A stretch of DNA of 64,000 nt from Verrucomicrobiota bacterium. GTDB taxonomy: Bacteria > Verrucomicrobiota > Verrucomicrobiia > CAIQCK01. The number at the start of each line of letters is the position of its first letter. Position 1 is the first letter of the stretch. Below the pieces are notes generated by a model. The model did not search any database and was not told where the DNA came from. It saw only the letters and a program-made list of their open reading frames with translations. Below, piece after piece: positions 52,601-61,600 of the stretch. A program made the position numbers and the translations under genes. The DNA lies in contig JAPLTX010000059.1 of assembly GCA_026397915.1 (NCBI GenBank), positions 186,001 through 250,000 on the forward strand, in the 5' to 3' direction.

Positions 52601-54289
52601 TCACCTGAAAATCACATAGAGCGCCACCATTGTGCCGAAGAGCACGCCGGCCAGCACGCGGTAGTTGCCGATGCCGGGCCACGCGTCGCCCTTGAGTGCG
52701 TCAAGCGGATGCGCCCATGTCAACGCCTCCCGCTCGGCCGACGGCGCGTCCGGCCGGAGCCGCGAGACGACGTGGAGGATGATGCTGCAAATCACAAACA
52801 GCACGAACGACATCACCATGTAGTTGATGTAGTAGCCCTTGACGACGCGATCGTCGAACCACGTCAGCAGGTTTAGCCAGTCCGCGCAGCCAAGTGCCTT
52901 GGCCCAGTCCGCTGGCGCATAGAAGAGCAGGAAGGTCGTCAAGCAGAGAACGAAGCCGCCCCAAAGTGTCGCCATCGCGCCGCGATAGCTCGCGCCTTTC
53001 CAGAAGACGCCCCAGAAAAACACCGTCGAGACCGGCGGCGCGATGAAACACAGCAGCATCACGATGCCGTCGAAGATCGTCTTAAAGTTGGCGACGAGCG
53101 GTGTCCAGACAATGGCGAGGACGATGCCGAAGGCGGTGGCGATGCGGCCAACGTGGATGGTCTCGCGCTCCGATGCCTGCGGGCGCACGCGTCGGTAGAG
53201 GTCGTAGCTGAACAGCGTTGCCATCGAGTTGAGCGAGCCGGAGATCGGCCCCATCAATGCCGCCAGCAGCGCCGCCGCGATGACGCCCCGCAGGCCCAGC
53301 GGCAGCAGGTCCTGGATCATCGTCGCATAAACCTCGTCGGTCTTCGCCACGGGATGCTGGTAGGTAAGGCCGAGGTAAATCAGGCCCGGCAGCACGAAGA
53401 CAAAGACCGGCAGTATCTTGATGAAACCGGCAAAGAGCGCGCCGTTACGCGCGTCGTTCTCGGACTTCGCGCCGAGCACACGCTGCACGATCGTCTGGTC
53501 GGCGCACCAATACCAGATGCTGATGACCGGATAGCCGAGCATCATGGCGAACCACGGCATTCCCGACGGGTCGCCCGCCGGCCGCAGCACGGAGGTCGTC
53601 GCCGCGGGAAAATGCTTGCCCGCCTCGCCGATGAGCCGCCACGTCTCGCCGAGGCCGCCGCATTTGATGACGCCGAAGAGCGTGATGAGGAACGATCCGG
53701 CGAGCAACACGACCGTGCCGACCGATTCCGTCATCACCACCGCCGTCAGGCCGCCGACCGCCGCGTAGAGGCCGGTGAGCACCGTGATGGTGATAACCGA
53801 GACCCAGACGTTGATGCCGAACAGCGCGTGCAGGATCAGCGCGCCGGCGTAAAGCGAGAAGCCGATGTGAAGGAAGATGGCGTTGAGGATCGAGATGACG
53901 GCGAGGAAATCGCGGCATCCGCGCCCGTAACGCCGTTCGAGGAAGTCCGGCAGCGTCGGCACGCGTGTTTTGATGTAGAACGGCGCGAAGAAGAACGCCA
54001 GCGCGATGAGCGTGAAAGCCGCCATCCACTCAAAGTTTCCATAGACCAGCCCGTTGATGTAACCCTGCTGCGCAAGCGAGACGAGGTGCAGCGCGGAGAT
54101 GTTGGTTGAGAACAGCGCCAGCCCGATGGTGAACCAGCTCAGGGAATGGCCCGCGAGGAAGTAGCCCTCGCCGGTGCGCGAGCGCTGCCGTTGCCGCCAG
54201 CCCATGTAGAGGCCGAACGCCACTACGCCCACCAGATAAAGGACCAGCACAGTCAAGTCCACCGCACCGAATTTCACTTGCTTGTCCAT
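52601..54289 (-). CDS. Sodium:solute symporter family (SSS/SGLT-like) transporter
   Basis: ATG 54289 is preferred over an upstream TTG; GGGGAG precedes it. The 562-residue protein has about thirteen membrane segments, with GEGYFLAGHSLSWFTIGLALFSTNISALHLV and FYIKTRVPTLPDFLERRYG (shown in part), both typical of SSS sugar transporters. It is the last gene of the fucosidase operon, immediately after the UroD-like gene, so the substrate is likely the deoxyhexose released by the operon's own enzymes, or a product of them. Confidence 0.85.
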   Translation of the reverse strand: MDKQVKFGAVDLTVLVLYLVGVVAFGLYMGWRQRQRSRTGEGYFLAGHSLSWFTIGLALFSTNISALHLVSLAQQGYINGLVYGNFEWMAAFTLIALAFFFAPFYIKTRVPTLPDFLERRYGRGCRDFLAVISILNAIFLHIGFSLYAGALILHALFGINVWVSVITITVLTGLYAAVGGLTAVVMTESVGTVVLLAGSFLITLFGVIKCGGLGETWRLIGEAGKHFPAATTSVLRPAGDPSGMPWFAMMLGYPVISIWYWCADQTIVQRVLGAKSENDARNGALFAGFIKILPVFVFVLPGLIYLGLTYQHPVAKTDEVYATMIQDLLPLGLRGVIAAALLAALMGPISGSLNSMATLFSYDLYRRVRPQASERETIHVGRIATAFGIVLAIVWTPLVANFKTIFDGIVMLLCFIAPPVSTVFFWGVFWKGASYRGAMATLWGGFVLCLTTFLLFYAPADWAKALGCADWLNLLTWFDDRVVKGYYINYMVMSFVLFVICSIILHVVSRLRPDAPSAEREALTWAHPLDALKGDAWPGIGNYRVLAGVLFGTMVALYVIFR

Positions 54290-54291
54290 GC

Positions 54292-55371
54292 TCAAACTCC
54301 CCGTTGCTTATACACGCCGAACTCCGCCACCGTGTCAAACATCGCCATCACATTCTCCACCGGCGTTTCTTCGAGGATGTAATCGTGGCTCGCGCCGGCG
54401 ATGTAGCCGCCGCCGGGCATCATGATCGCCAGCACTTCGCGCGTGCGCTGCCGCACCGTTTCCGGCGTGCCCTCGATCAGCACGTGATGCGAATCAATTG
54501 CGCCGTTGAAAAGAATCTTGCCGCCGTAGTTCGCCTTGAGCTTCGCGAGATCCATCCCGCCGCAGCACGGCTGGATGGCGTGCAGGCCGTCGAGGCCTGC
54601 CGCGATCATCGCCGGCATCAGCGGTTCGAAGCCGCCACAGCAGTGCAACTGGACCTTGAGCTTGTAAGCATGGCCGAGGTCAATCAGCCGTTTCAGGTGT
54701 GGCAGCATGAATCTCTCGAACTGTGCCGGGCTAAGCAACGGCCCCGTCTGGCCGCCGAAATCGTTGCCGATGAAACACACGTCGAGCGCGTCTGCCGCCG
54801 CGTCGAAAATGCGCCGGCTCACCTCAGCGTAGAAATCCACGACATGCTGCACGATCGTGTCCACCAACTCCGGCTCGTCATACATTTTCAGGTAGAGGTT
54901 CTCCATGCCGAGGAGGTCAATCGCGTCGTGCCAGAACGGCGACCAATCGCCGCCGAGGATCGCGTAACGCCGGCCCCACGCCAGCGCCTCGGTGCGGATG
55001 CGCGAGACATCCATCCACTTCGGGTCAGGCCACGGGTAATCGTGAACCTGCTTCAGCGTCGCGTCCGCGAGCGGATGGCTTGTCGGCTGGCCGTAGCCCA
55101 AGCCGTGGCGCTCCACGCCGAACACGCTGCGATAGGTCGCGCCAGCCGACAAATCAGCGTCCGGACTGAATTCCTTCGGCCCGGCGTAGCGCGCGAACAC
55201 GCGCCGGAAATCGTCTCCGAAGCGGACGAAAAGCTGCTCGGAGGCGTCAATGCCAAGCTGATGTTTGGCCTTTGCGATGAACTCCGGCGACGCGCCGCAC
55301 CAGCGCGGCACGCGGTCGGGCTCCTGGTGAGCAAAGGCCGTGAGGACTCGCTCGCGTGAGGTCATGTTCAT
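54292..55371 (-). CDS. Uroporphyrinogen decarboxylase-like protein 2
   Basis: MNMTSRERVLTAFAHQEPDRVPR opens a UroD-superfamily fold of 359 residues. The zinc-type motif VQLHCCGGFEPLMPAMIA is followed by a second Cys pair in QPCCGGMDL. ATG 55371 overlaps the mutarotase stop as ATGA, and its own end lies 2 nt before the transporter start. It is the paralog of 24928-26070. A methyl-transfer role is inferred; a direct role in sugar breakdown is not established for this family. Confidence 0.8.
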   Translation of the reverse strand: MNMTSRERVLTAFAHQEPDRVPRWCGASPEFIAKAKHQLGIDASEQLFVRFGDDFRRVFARYAGPKEFSPDADLSAGATYRSVFGVERHGLGYGQPTSHPLADATLKQVHDYPWPDPKWMDVSRIRTEALAWGRRYAILGGDWSPFWHDAIDLLGMENLYLKMYDEPELVDTIVQHVVDFYAEVSRRIFDAAADALDVCFIGNDFGGQTGPLLSPAQFERFMLPHLKRLIDLGHAYKLKVQLHCCGGFEPLMPAMIAAGLDGLHAIQPCCGGMDLAKLKANYGGKILFNGAIDSHHVLIEGTPETVRQRTREVLAIMMPGGGYIAGASHDYILEETPVENVMAMFDTVAEFGVYKQRGV

Positions 55372-55766
55372 GGCAGGTAATACACTTCGGTCATGTCGCT
55401 CCAAATTTTTCCCTTCGCAGCCGCGTCGGGCAGCGGAAGCTGGCACGGATCGGTTTTCTTCCACCAACGCTGCGTTTCCGGATCGTCGCCCATCTTCTTC
55501 ATGTCGGCGTCGAAGTCCTTGCCGGTGTATTCGAGGTAGGCGAAGAGGTAGAGCTTGCCTTCGATCTCGCATTGGTGGATCGAGAAGTTCTGGATGTGGC
55601 ACTCCTTCAGCCTCCGATCCACCGTCGGCCACGGATGTGCGTGCAGGTCGCGATAGCGCGCCGCCATCTCCGGTTTGAGGCCGGTGATCCAAGCGTGACG
55701 TTGCGGTTGTGAAGCGGCGCAGCCGGCGAACAGCACAGCTATGAGCAGGACGAGGCAGGTTCTCAT
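55368..55766 (-). CDS. Lipoprotein L-rhamnose mutarotase-family protein
   Basis: The 132-residue product starts with a lipobox leader (MRTCLVLLIAVLFAGC). The remainder matches the RhaM/L-rhamnose-mutarotase pattern: KPEMAARYRDLHAHPWP, ECHIQNFSIHQCEIEGKLYLF (in part) and DPETQRWWKKTDPCQ. Mutarotases speed the alpha/beta exchange of rhamnose or fucose. RhaM is normally cytoplasmic, so an exported lipid-anchored copy beside a fucosidase is unusual. It starts 24 nt after the fucosidase stop. Confidence 0.75.
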   Translation of the reverse strand: MRTCLVLLIAVLFAGCAASQPQRHAWITGLKPEMAARYRDLHAHPWPTVDRRLKECHIQNFSIHQCEIEGKLYLFAYLEYTGKDFDADMKKMGDDPETQRWWKKTDPCQLPLPDAAAKGKIWSDMTEVYYLP

Positions 55767-55789
55767 TTGTGTGTCCCAGAGGATTCGGT

Positions 55790-57502
55790 TTACGGTGTCG
55801 CTTTCCGCGCGGCGGGCGCAAAGAGTTGGAACTCGAAGATGGTCGGGCCGCTCTGACCTTCGGTGATGTTGAGGCGGACGATGCGCGCGGTCACCGGGAC
55901 AAACTTCACTTCGAGGTTCTTGCCGATGCCTTTGCCGCTGTGAAAGGTCTTCCACGCGTCGCCGTCCTTGTATTGCAACTCGAAGACTTTCACCCGCACG
56001 CCGTAGTCCACGCACTCCTGGATCATCGCGCGGTCGAAGGTCTGCGGCTTGCCGAGGTCCACTTCGAGCCAGCATGAGCCGGTCTTGGCGTCCGTGGCCC
56101 AGCGCGTTTGGTCGTCGCCGTCCACGGCCATCGCGGCAGCGTAGTGGGCGTTCTTCTGGTAAACGTTGGAGACGGTGGTTTTCTTTCCTTCGGTCAACGA
56201 TTGGCCGATGGAACTAACACTGATCGGCTCGATCTCGATGGCGGGCTTGTCGAGTTCGAGCGCGACGATGGTGTCAATCTCCCGCCGGTCGGATTTCGGC
56301 ACAGCGATTTCTATGCCGGCGGCCGTTTGTTTCACGACCGCCTCGCCACCGGTGAGCACGTTGCTCTTGACGATCTTCGCGGGCAGCGCGGGAAGTTTCA
56401 GCACTTCTTCGGGCCACGCGAGGATGTGCAGGTAGATGGTGTTGCCTTTGCGCGTGGAGGCAACGTGTTTGGCCGGCTTGAACGGGCCGCCGCGCGTCGC
56501 GTAGATGCTCTCGCCGTGTTTCGCCAGCCACGCGCCCATTTTCTTGAGCCGCTCGATCTGGCGTGCTTCAATCTCACCATTGGCCATCGGGCCGACGTTA
56601 AAAAGCAGGTTGCCATCGCCGGCCGTGGTGCGGATGAGCGTCTGCAAACACTCCGGCAGCGTTTTCATCTTGTCGTCCGGTTTCCACGACCACTGGCGAC
56701 AGATGGTCATGCATGTTTCCCACGGCCGTTGCATCTGGAAGCCGCCAACGCGCTGCTCGGGCGTGTCGTAATCGCCGCAGCCACCGCCAGCGCGGTTATT
56801 GACGAGTATGTCGGGCTGGAGCGCGCGGCAGAGGCGGACGTTCTCCGAGCCTTCCGCGCGGTCGAACTGCTGCGGCACGTCGAACCACATCGTGATCAAC
56901 GGCCCGTAGTTCTTGATCAACTCGCTGGTCTGCGCGCGCAGGTAGCGGCGGTAGGCGGCGATGTCGGATTTGTCGCGCTTGACCTTGCCGCCGGGGCTGG
57001 TGAGCGGGAAATCGGGATGATACCAGTCGCAGACCGAATGGTAAGTGCCGAAGGCGATACCGCTGCGCCTGCAGGCCTCGGCGAGTTCCTTCGTCACGTC
57101 GCGACCGAACGGCGAGCACATGATGTTGAAGTCGGTCTGCTTCGTGTCGAAGAGACAGAACCCGTCATGATGCTTGGTGGTCAGCACCATGTATTTCATG
57201 CCGGCGGCTTTCGCGGTGGCGACCCATTCGTCGGCGTTGAACTTCGTCGGGTTGAACTCCTTGTAGAGGTTGTCGTATTTCTCGATCGGCGTCTGCGCGC
57301 CGCGCGACCAGCCAATCTCGTGACCGGTGAGGCTGACGGGACCCCAGTGGATGAACATGCCGAAGCGCATTTCCTGCCAGCGTTGCATGGCCGCAGGGTC
57401 GGGTTTCAACCACGGCGGCTTGGCGTCGGCAACGAGAAGCGGTTGCGCCGACAAGACGAGCACGAGCGCGGCGGCGAGATGAAAACATTGTCGGCGTGTC
57501 AT
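55790..57502 (-). CDS. GH29 alpha-L-fucosidase with F5/8-type C-terminal domain
   Basis: Signal peptide (FHLAAALVLVLSAQPLLVADA), then the GH29 barrel: MRFGMFIHWGPVSLTG, YMVLTTKHHDGFCLFD, GIAFGTYHSVCDWYHP. The nucleophile Asp lies in LITMWFDVPQQF, and GNLLFNVGPMANGE follows. Residues about 435-570 form a discoidin (F5/8 C) sugar-binding module (AVDGDDQTRWATDAKTGSCW). It removes fucose from glycans outside the cytoplasm. It is the first gene of an operon running through the mutarotase, UroD-like and SSS genes, divergent from the AraC regulator. Confidence 0.85.
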   Translation of the reverse strand: MTRRQCFHLAAALVLVLSAQPLLVADAKPPWLKPDPAAMQRWQEMRFGMFIHWGPVSLTGHEIGWSRGAQTPIEKYDNLYKEFNPTKFNADEWVATAKAAGMKYMVLTTKHHDGFCLFDTKQTDFNIMCSPFGRDVTKELAEACRRSGIAFGTYHSVCDWYHPDFPLTSPGGKVKRDKSDIAAYRRYLRAQTSELIKNYGPLITMWFDVPQQFDRAEGSENVRLCRALQPDILVNNRAGGGCGDYDTPEQRVGGFQMQRPWETCMTICRQWSWKPDDKMKTLPECLQTLIRTTAGDGNLLFNVGPMANGEIEARQIERLKKMGAWLAKHGESIYATRGGPFKPAKHVASTRKGNTIYLHILAWPEEVLKLPALPAKIVKSNVLTGGEAVVKQTAAGIEIAVPKSDRREIDTIVALELDKPAIEIEPISVSSIGQSLTEGKKTTVSNVYQKNAHYAAAMAVDGDDQTRWATDAKTGSCWLEVDLGKPQTFDRAMIQECVDYGVRVKVFELQYKDGDAWKTFHSGKGIGKNLEVKFVPVTARIVRLNITEGQSGPTIFEFQLFAPAARKATP

Positions 57503-57516
57503 GGCTTGAATCCTTT

Positions 57517-57595
57517 CCGTTGGATATTGAACGCCGTTTCTACCAGAACCGCGACTCCGAAAGCTTGCGTTTATCGCCGCCGTTGAATATTGAAC
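57517..57595. promoter_or_regulatory. Direct-repeat operator pair between fucosidase operon and araC
   Basis: CCGTTGGATATTGAAC (57517-57532) and CCGTTGAATATTGAAC (57580-57595) are 15/16 identical, in the same orientation and 63 nt apart (about six helical turns). Both lie in the 100-nt gap between divergent starts. The second ends 7 nt before the AraC start. Paired direct repeats in phase are typical of AraC-family operators. Confidence 0.6.
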
Positions 57596-57602
57596 ATGCT
57601 TC

Positions 57603-58607
57603 GTGAAGCGACCAACGCCCCAACACAGCCGCTATGTCATTGACTCCTGCGCACCGCAAAAGCAGGCGGTCGCGTCCGGCAAGATTCAGCTCCATGCGCT
57701 GACGCACGGGCATTATCCGGGCCGACTGCTTCCGCCGCGCGTGCTGCCTGGCCTCAGCAGCCTCGGTTTTTGGGACGCTTCCGGCGAGCAGGATTGGGGC
57801 CTCGATCCGCACCGCAACGAAGGCATTGAGATCGTCTTCCTCGAAACCGGCCACGTCACATTCCTCGTGGACGACCACCGCTATCCGCTCTCGCCCGGCG
57901 CAGTGACCGTCACGCGGCCATGGCAGCTCCATTGCCTGGGCGATCCCGAAATCGGACCGGGGCGGCTGCACTGGTTGATTCTCGATGTCGGCATGCGGCG
58001 TCCGAATCAGCCGTGGCATTGGCCGCCGTGGATCGTCCTCGCGCCGGAAGACCTCCACGAACTGACGCGCAAACTGCGCCACAACGAGCATCCGGTCTGG
58101 CGCAGCACGCCCGACATCGAGCACGCCTTTCGCGAACTAGCGGCGTGTATCAAAACCGCGCACCGGCGCGTTGAAGTCTCGCGTATCATCATTCACATCA
58201 ACCACCTACTGTTGAGCCTGCTCAGCGCGTTACAGCAGCAGTGCCGCGTTGAAGATGCCCGGCTGACCTCGCGCCGGCGGAGTGTGGAACTTTTCCTTCA
58301 GAGCCTCCGGCACGATGCCGCACACGCTGCGAAACCGTGGACGCTGCCGACAATGGCTGCCGAATGTTGCATGGGCACGACCGCGTTCACCCAATACTGC
58401 CGCCAGATCACCAACCAAAGTCCCACCGAGCACCTCAACCGTTGCCGTCTCGACCACGCCGCGCGCCGGCTGCGCACCGAACCGGCCACGCCGGTCACGA
58501 CCATCGCGATGGATTGCGGTTTCGCGTCCAGCCAATACTTCGCCACCTGTTTCCAGCGCCAGTTCGCCCGCACCCCGCGCGATTACCGTTGCGCCAAATC
58601 AAGCTGA
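57603..58607 (+). CDS. AraC-family transcription regulator
   Basis: The start is GTG 57603. Residues about 15-150 form a cupin-type sensing domain (GHYPGRLLPPRVLPGLSSLG; VTFLVDDHRYPLSPGAVTV). The C-terminal 100 residues hold two helix-turn-helix units (AAECCMGTTAFTQYCRQIT and IAMDCGFASSQYFATCFQRQ). It likely responds to a sugar and controls the divergent fucosidase operon and itself through the repeats at 57517 and 57580. Its stop is 10 nt from the convergent glycosidase gene. Confidence 0.85.
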   Translation: MKRPTPQHSRYVIDSCAPQKQAVASGKIQLHALTHGHYPGRLLPPRVLPGLSSLGFWDASGEQDWGLDPHRNEGIEIVFLETGHVTFLVDDHRYPLSPGAVTVTRPWQLHCLGDPEIGPGRLHWLILDVGMRRPNQPWHWPPWIVLAPEDLHELTRKLRHNEHPVWRSTPDIEHAFRELAACIKTAHRRVEVSRIIIHINHLLLSLLSALQQQCRVEDARLTSRRRSVELFLQSLRHDAAHAAKPWTLPTMAAECCMGTTAFTQYCRQITNQSPTEHLNRCRLDHAARRLRTEPATPVTTIAMDCGFASSQYFATCFQRQFARTPRDYRCAKSS

Positions 58608-58617
58608 TACTGGAGAC

Positions 58618-61600
58618 TCAATGGTTTGGCGGCAGCCCGCGAGACGTGGCGTCCACCGCCAGCACCGTCATGCCGGCGAGGCCGATGACGGCTTCGCTGC
58701 ATGTCGCGCGAAGCTCTACCGACTCCAGCACGCGCTGCGCGTCGCAAACAATCTCCAGTGCGTCGGCGTGGGCGCTCGCCAGACCGCGATGAATCGGCGT
58801 CCAGCCCGTCGGCCACGGTCCCAACTGACCCATCGGCACCGGCACACCTTCGCGGCTGAAATGCTGGAAGTAGCAATCGAGGTTGAACGGCGGGATGAGT
58901 GACGTGACCGCGCGCTTACCGTCCGCGTAGCGCAGCACCACCTCGCCGTTGGGCAGGTAGTTCTTCATCGGGTGGACGTAGCTCTGCAACAGCAGCCACA
59001 GCCGCTCGCAACGTTGGCCGACGGGAATCGTCGCGCCACCGGGCAATGGATGCGGCTGCCAACTCGCCAGCGCCAGCAGGTTCTTTGGCGTCGCGCCGAG
59101 ACCGGGACGTGGCCGGCCGGCGGTCAGGAACTGCACGCCGTTGGTAGCGCCGAGCACGCGCGGCGACGGCGGCTGCGTGAGCATCGGATTGCCCCACCAA
59201 CGCGACAGTGGCATCGGCGAGCCGGTGTAGTCGAACGCGAACTTCGTGGCGACGAACTCCTCGCTGGTGACGTTGCACGCCGGCGAAAGGTCGAACAGCA
59301 TCAGCCGACTGCGTTCCGCGGCGGTCAGGGGCTTCGGCGTCGCCGGTGGTTGTTCGTCAACAAGAATCGTTGGCTCTTTTGCAGGTTCCAGCGGCGGGGC
59401 GGCAGGACCGGCTTTCACGCTGACAACCGACTCGGTTTCTGATGGCGTCACGACCTCCTCACCGCCGAGACTGGCGCGCACGCGCTTCACGACCGGTTTC
59501 GGCGTGCGGATGCGGAACGTCGCGCGGTCGCCGTCACGCTTCCATTCATAGCTTGCGTCGGGCGTGCGGATGCTCGCCTCGCGCCAGTCGGACGGGAACG
59601 CCGGACAGATATCCAGCCGCCCCTCATGCAGCGCCGGTTCGATGCCGAACAGCCCGCGCACGGCGACGTGCATGTGCGGATCGTCCGAATCCACGTCCTC
59701 GCGGTCTCCGCCACCCGCGCCGGCGTTGGAGATGCCCATGTTGATGCCGGGAAACTCGCTGCGGAACGCCGAGCCGACGACGGTCTTCAAATACGGCCAC
59801 CACAAATCCGTGTCGCCGCTCTTTATGCCCGCGAGCACGGCCAGGCACGTGTCGCCTGTCGGAACCCACTGGCAACTCCAGCGAATCGGCCACCAGTCGC
59901 TGCACGCGAGCAACTTCACGCCCGGCTGCGGCTTGAAGCCGTAGTGCGACGCGATCCAGCGCATCGCGCGGCGGCCTTGGTCGGCGTTGAGCAAGCCGGC
60001 GTTGATGGCGAGATATTCCTCCCAAGTTTGCGGATGGCCGCGCCAGATGCCGTCGCTACCAATGCAGCCGAGCCGCCCCTCCTTCTGGTTCCACAGTTCG
60101 CGGAAAATTGCGGCGCGTGTCTTTTCCGCCAACGCGCGGTATTCCGCCTCGGCCTGCGCGTCGCCGACCACCGCAGCCATCCGCGCGGCGCGGTCGAGCA
60201 TCGCCCAACTCATCGCGCTCGGCGCAGCCGACTTCGGGCCTTTGCCGTTGGAGTCGCAGTTCCAATACTCGTAGCTGTCGCGGAACAAACCGTCGCCGTC
60301 GGGATCGTTGGTGGCGCGCATCCACGCCACGGCCTTGCGCACTGCTGGCCAGAGGTCGCGCACAAACTGCCGGTCGCCGGTCCATGTGTAGTGCCGCCAG
60401 ACTTGGTCCACCCAGTAGGGCGTGTTGTTCTCGGCGTTGAACGCCACCAGCGACGGCGAAATCCACCGCACGAAACCGTTCTCGCCCTGCATCGCGCCGT
60501 AGAAGCGCAGGCACTCCTCCATGACCGCGTGGTCGCCGGCCCATTGCTTGCCATACCAGCCGGTGGAGATGTGCGAATACATCTGCCATGTCTGGCCGCC
60601 GAGCACGAGGCCGGGGCCTTGGCGATGGTATTCGCTGATGCAGTGCGCCCAGTTGATGAGCGCATTGAGGCGCGCGTCGGGCGTGCGAATCTGGAACTCG
60701 GCGCGGCGTTTGTCCCACGAGTCGCGCGTGCGGCGCAGTTCGCCGGCGGGTGATCGTAACCCGCCACTCCGTGGCGGGTTTCCCGCGACGGAGTCGCGGG
60801 CTACGAGCCGGCGGATGTTCTTCTCCGGCTCCAGCGCGCGGCCAATATGGCAGTCAAACCACAGCTTCTTCAGTTGGTCGCGCTTCTCCGGCCACGCGGC
60901 GGCGTTGGGCGTGTCGAGGCGGGCCATCGTCTTGCGGGCGCGTTCCTCGTCGTAGCGCGTGACGCCCCACGTTGCGACGATGTGATAAACGCGGCGCGGC
61001 TGTTTCGAGACGAACTCCGCCTGCTGGCCGAACGCAGCCGTCACGGTCCGCGCCTCGCTCTGCACGTCGCACGTTGCGAGCACGAGACCGTTCGGCAGGT
61101 TCGGCTCGGTGATGCGCGCGATGCCCTCGGCGAACTCGACGCGGTTGCTGTTTGCCTCGTTGGACTGCCACCAGATGCCGCCGTATTGCCAGAGCAGCAG
61201 CGTTTCCTTGTCGAACTCGACGCGGCAAACGAGGCCGTGGAAGTCCAGGGCAGGCGCGACGGTGATGCGCGCGCCCGGAAGTTGGTAGTCCGTATAGCCA
61301 GGCCGGAATGTTGCCGTGATGCCCGTCTGTTCATCGAGCCAGTTGGTCTTGCCGCCCGCGGTGGGCACGCCGAGCCGCAGCGTGCCCATGCTGGGAACGA
61401 CCCCGCCGATGTGGGCGTCGGGCCTCGCCCACAAGGGGAACACACGCTCATCGCGCGCGTAGCTGCCGATGCCGGTCACCGTGTCCATGCGGAAGACCGG
61501 CACGTCGCCGGTCCAGACGCGGTTCTGGCCGTGGACGATGGGGCGGTTCAACTTGCGCTTGCTGTTGCTGATCCGAAAGCCACCGTCCTCGACCGGCTCA

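Noticed and set aside
56108..57586. 492-codon plus-strand open frame
   Set aside because: Antisense to the GH29 fucosidase, which carries clear catalytic motifs.
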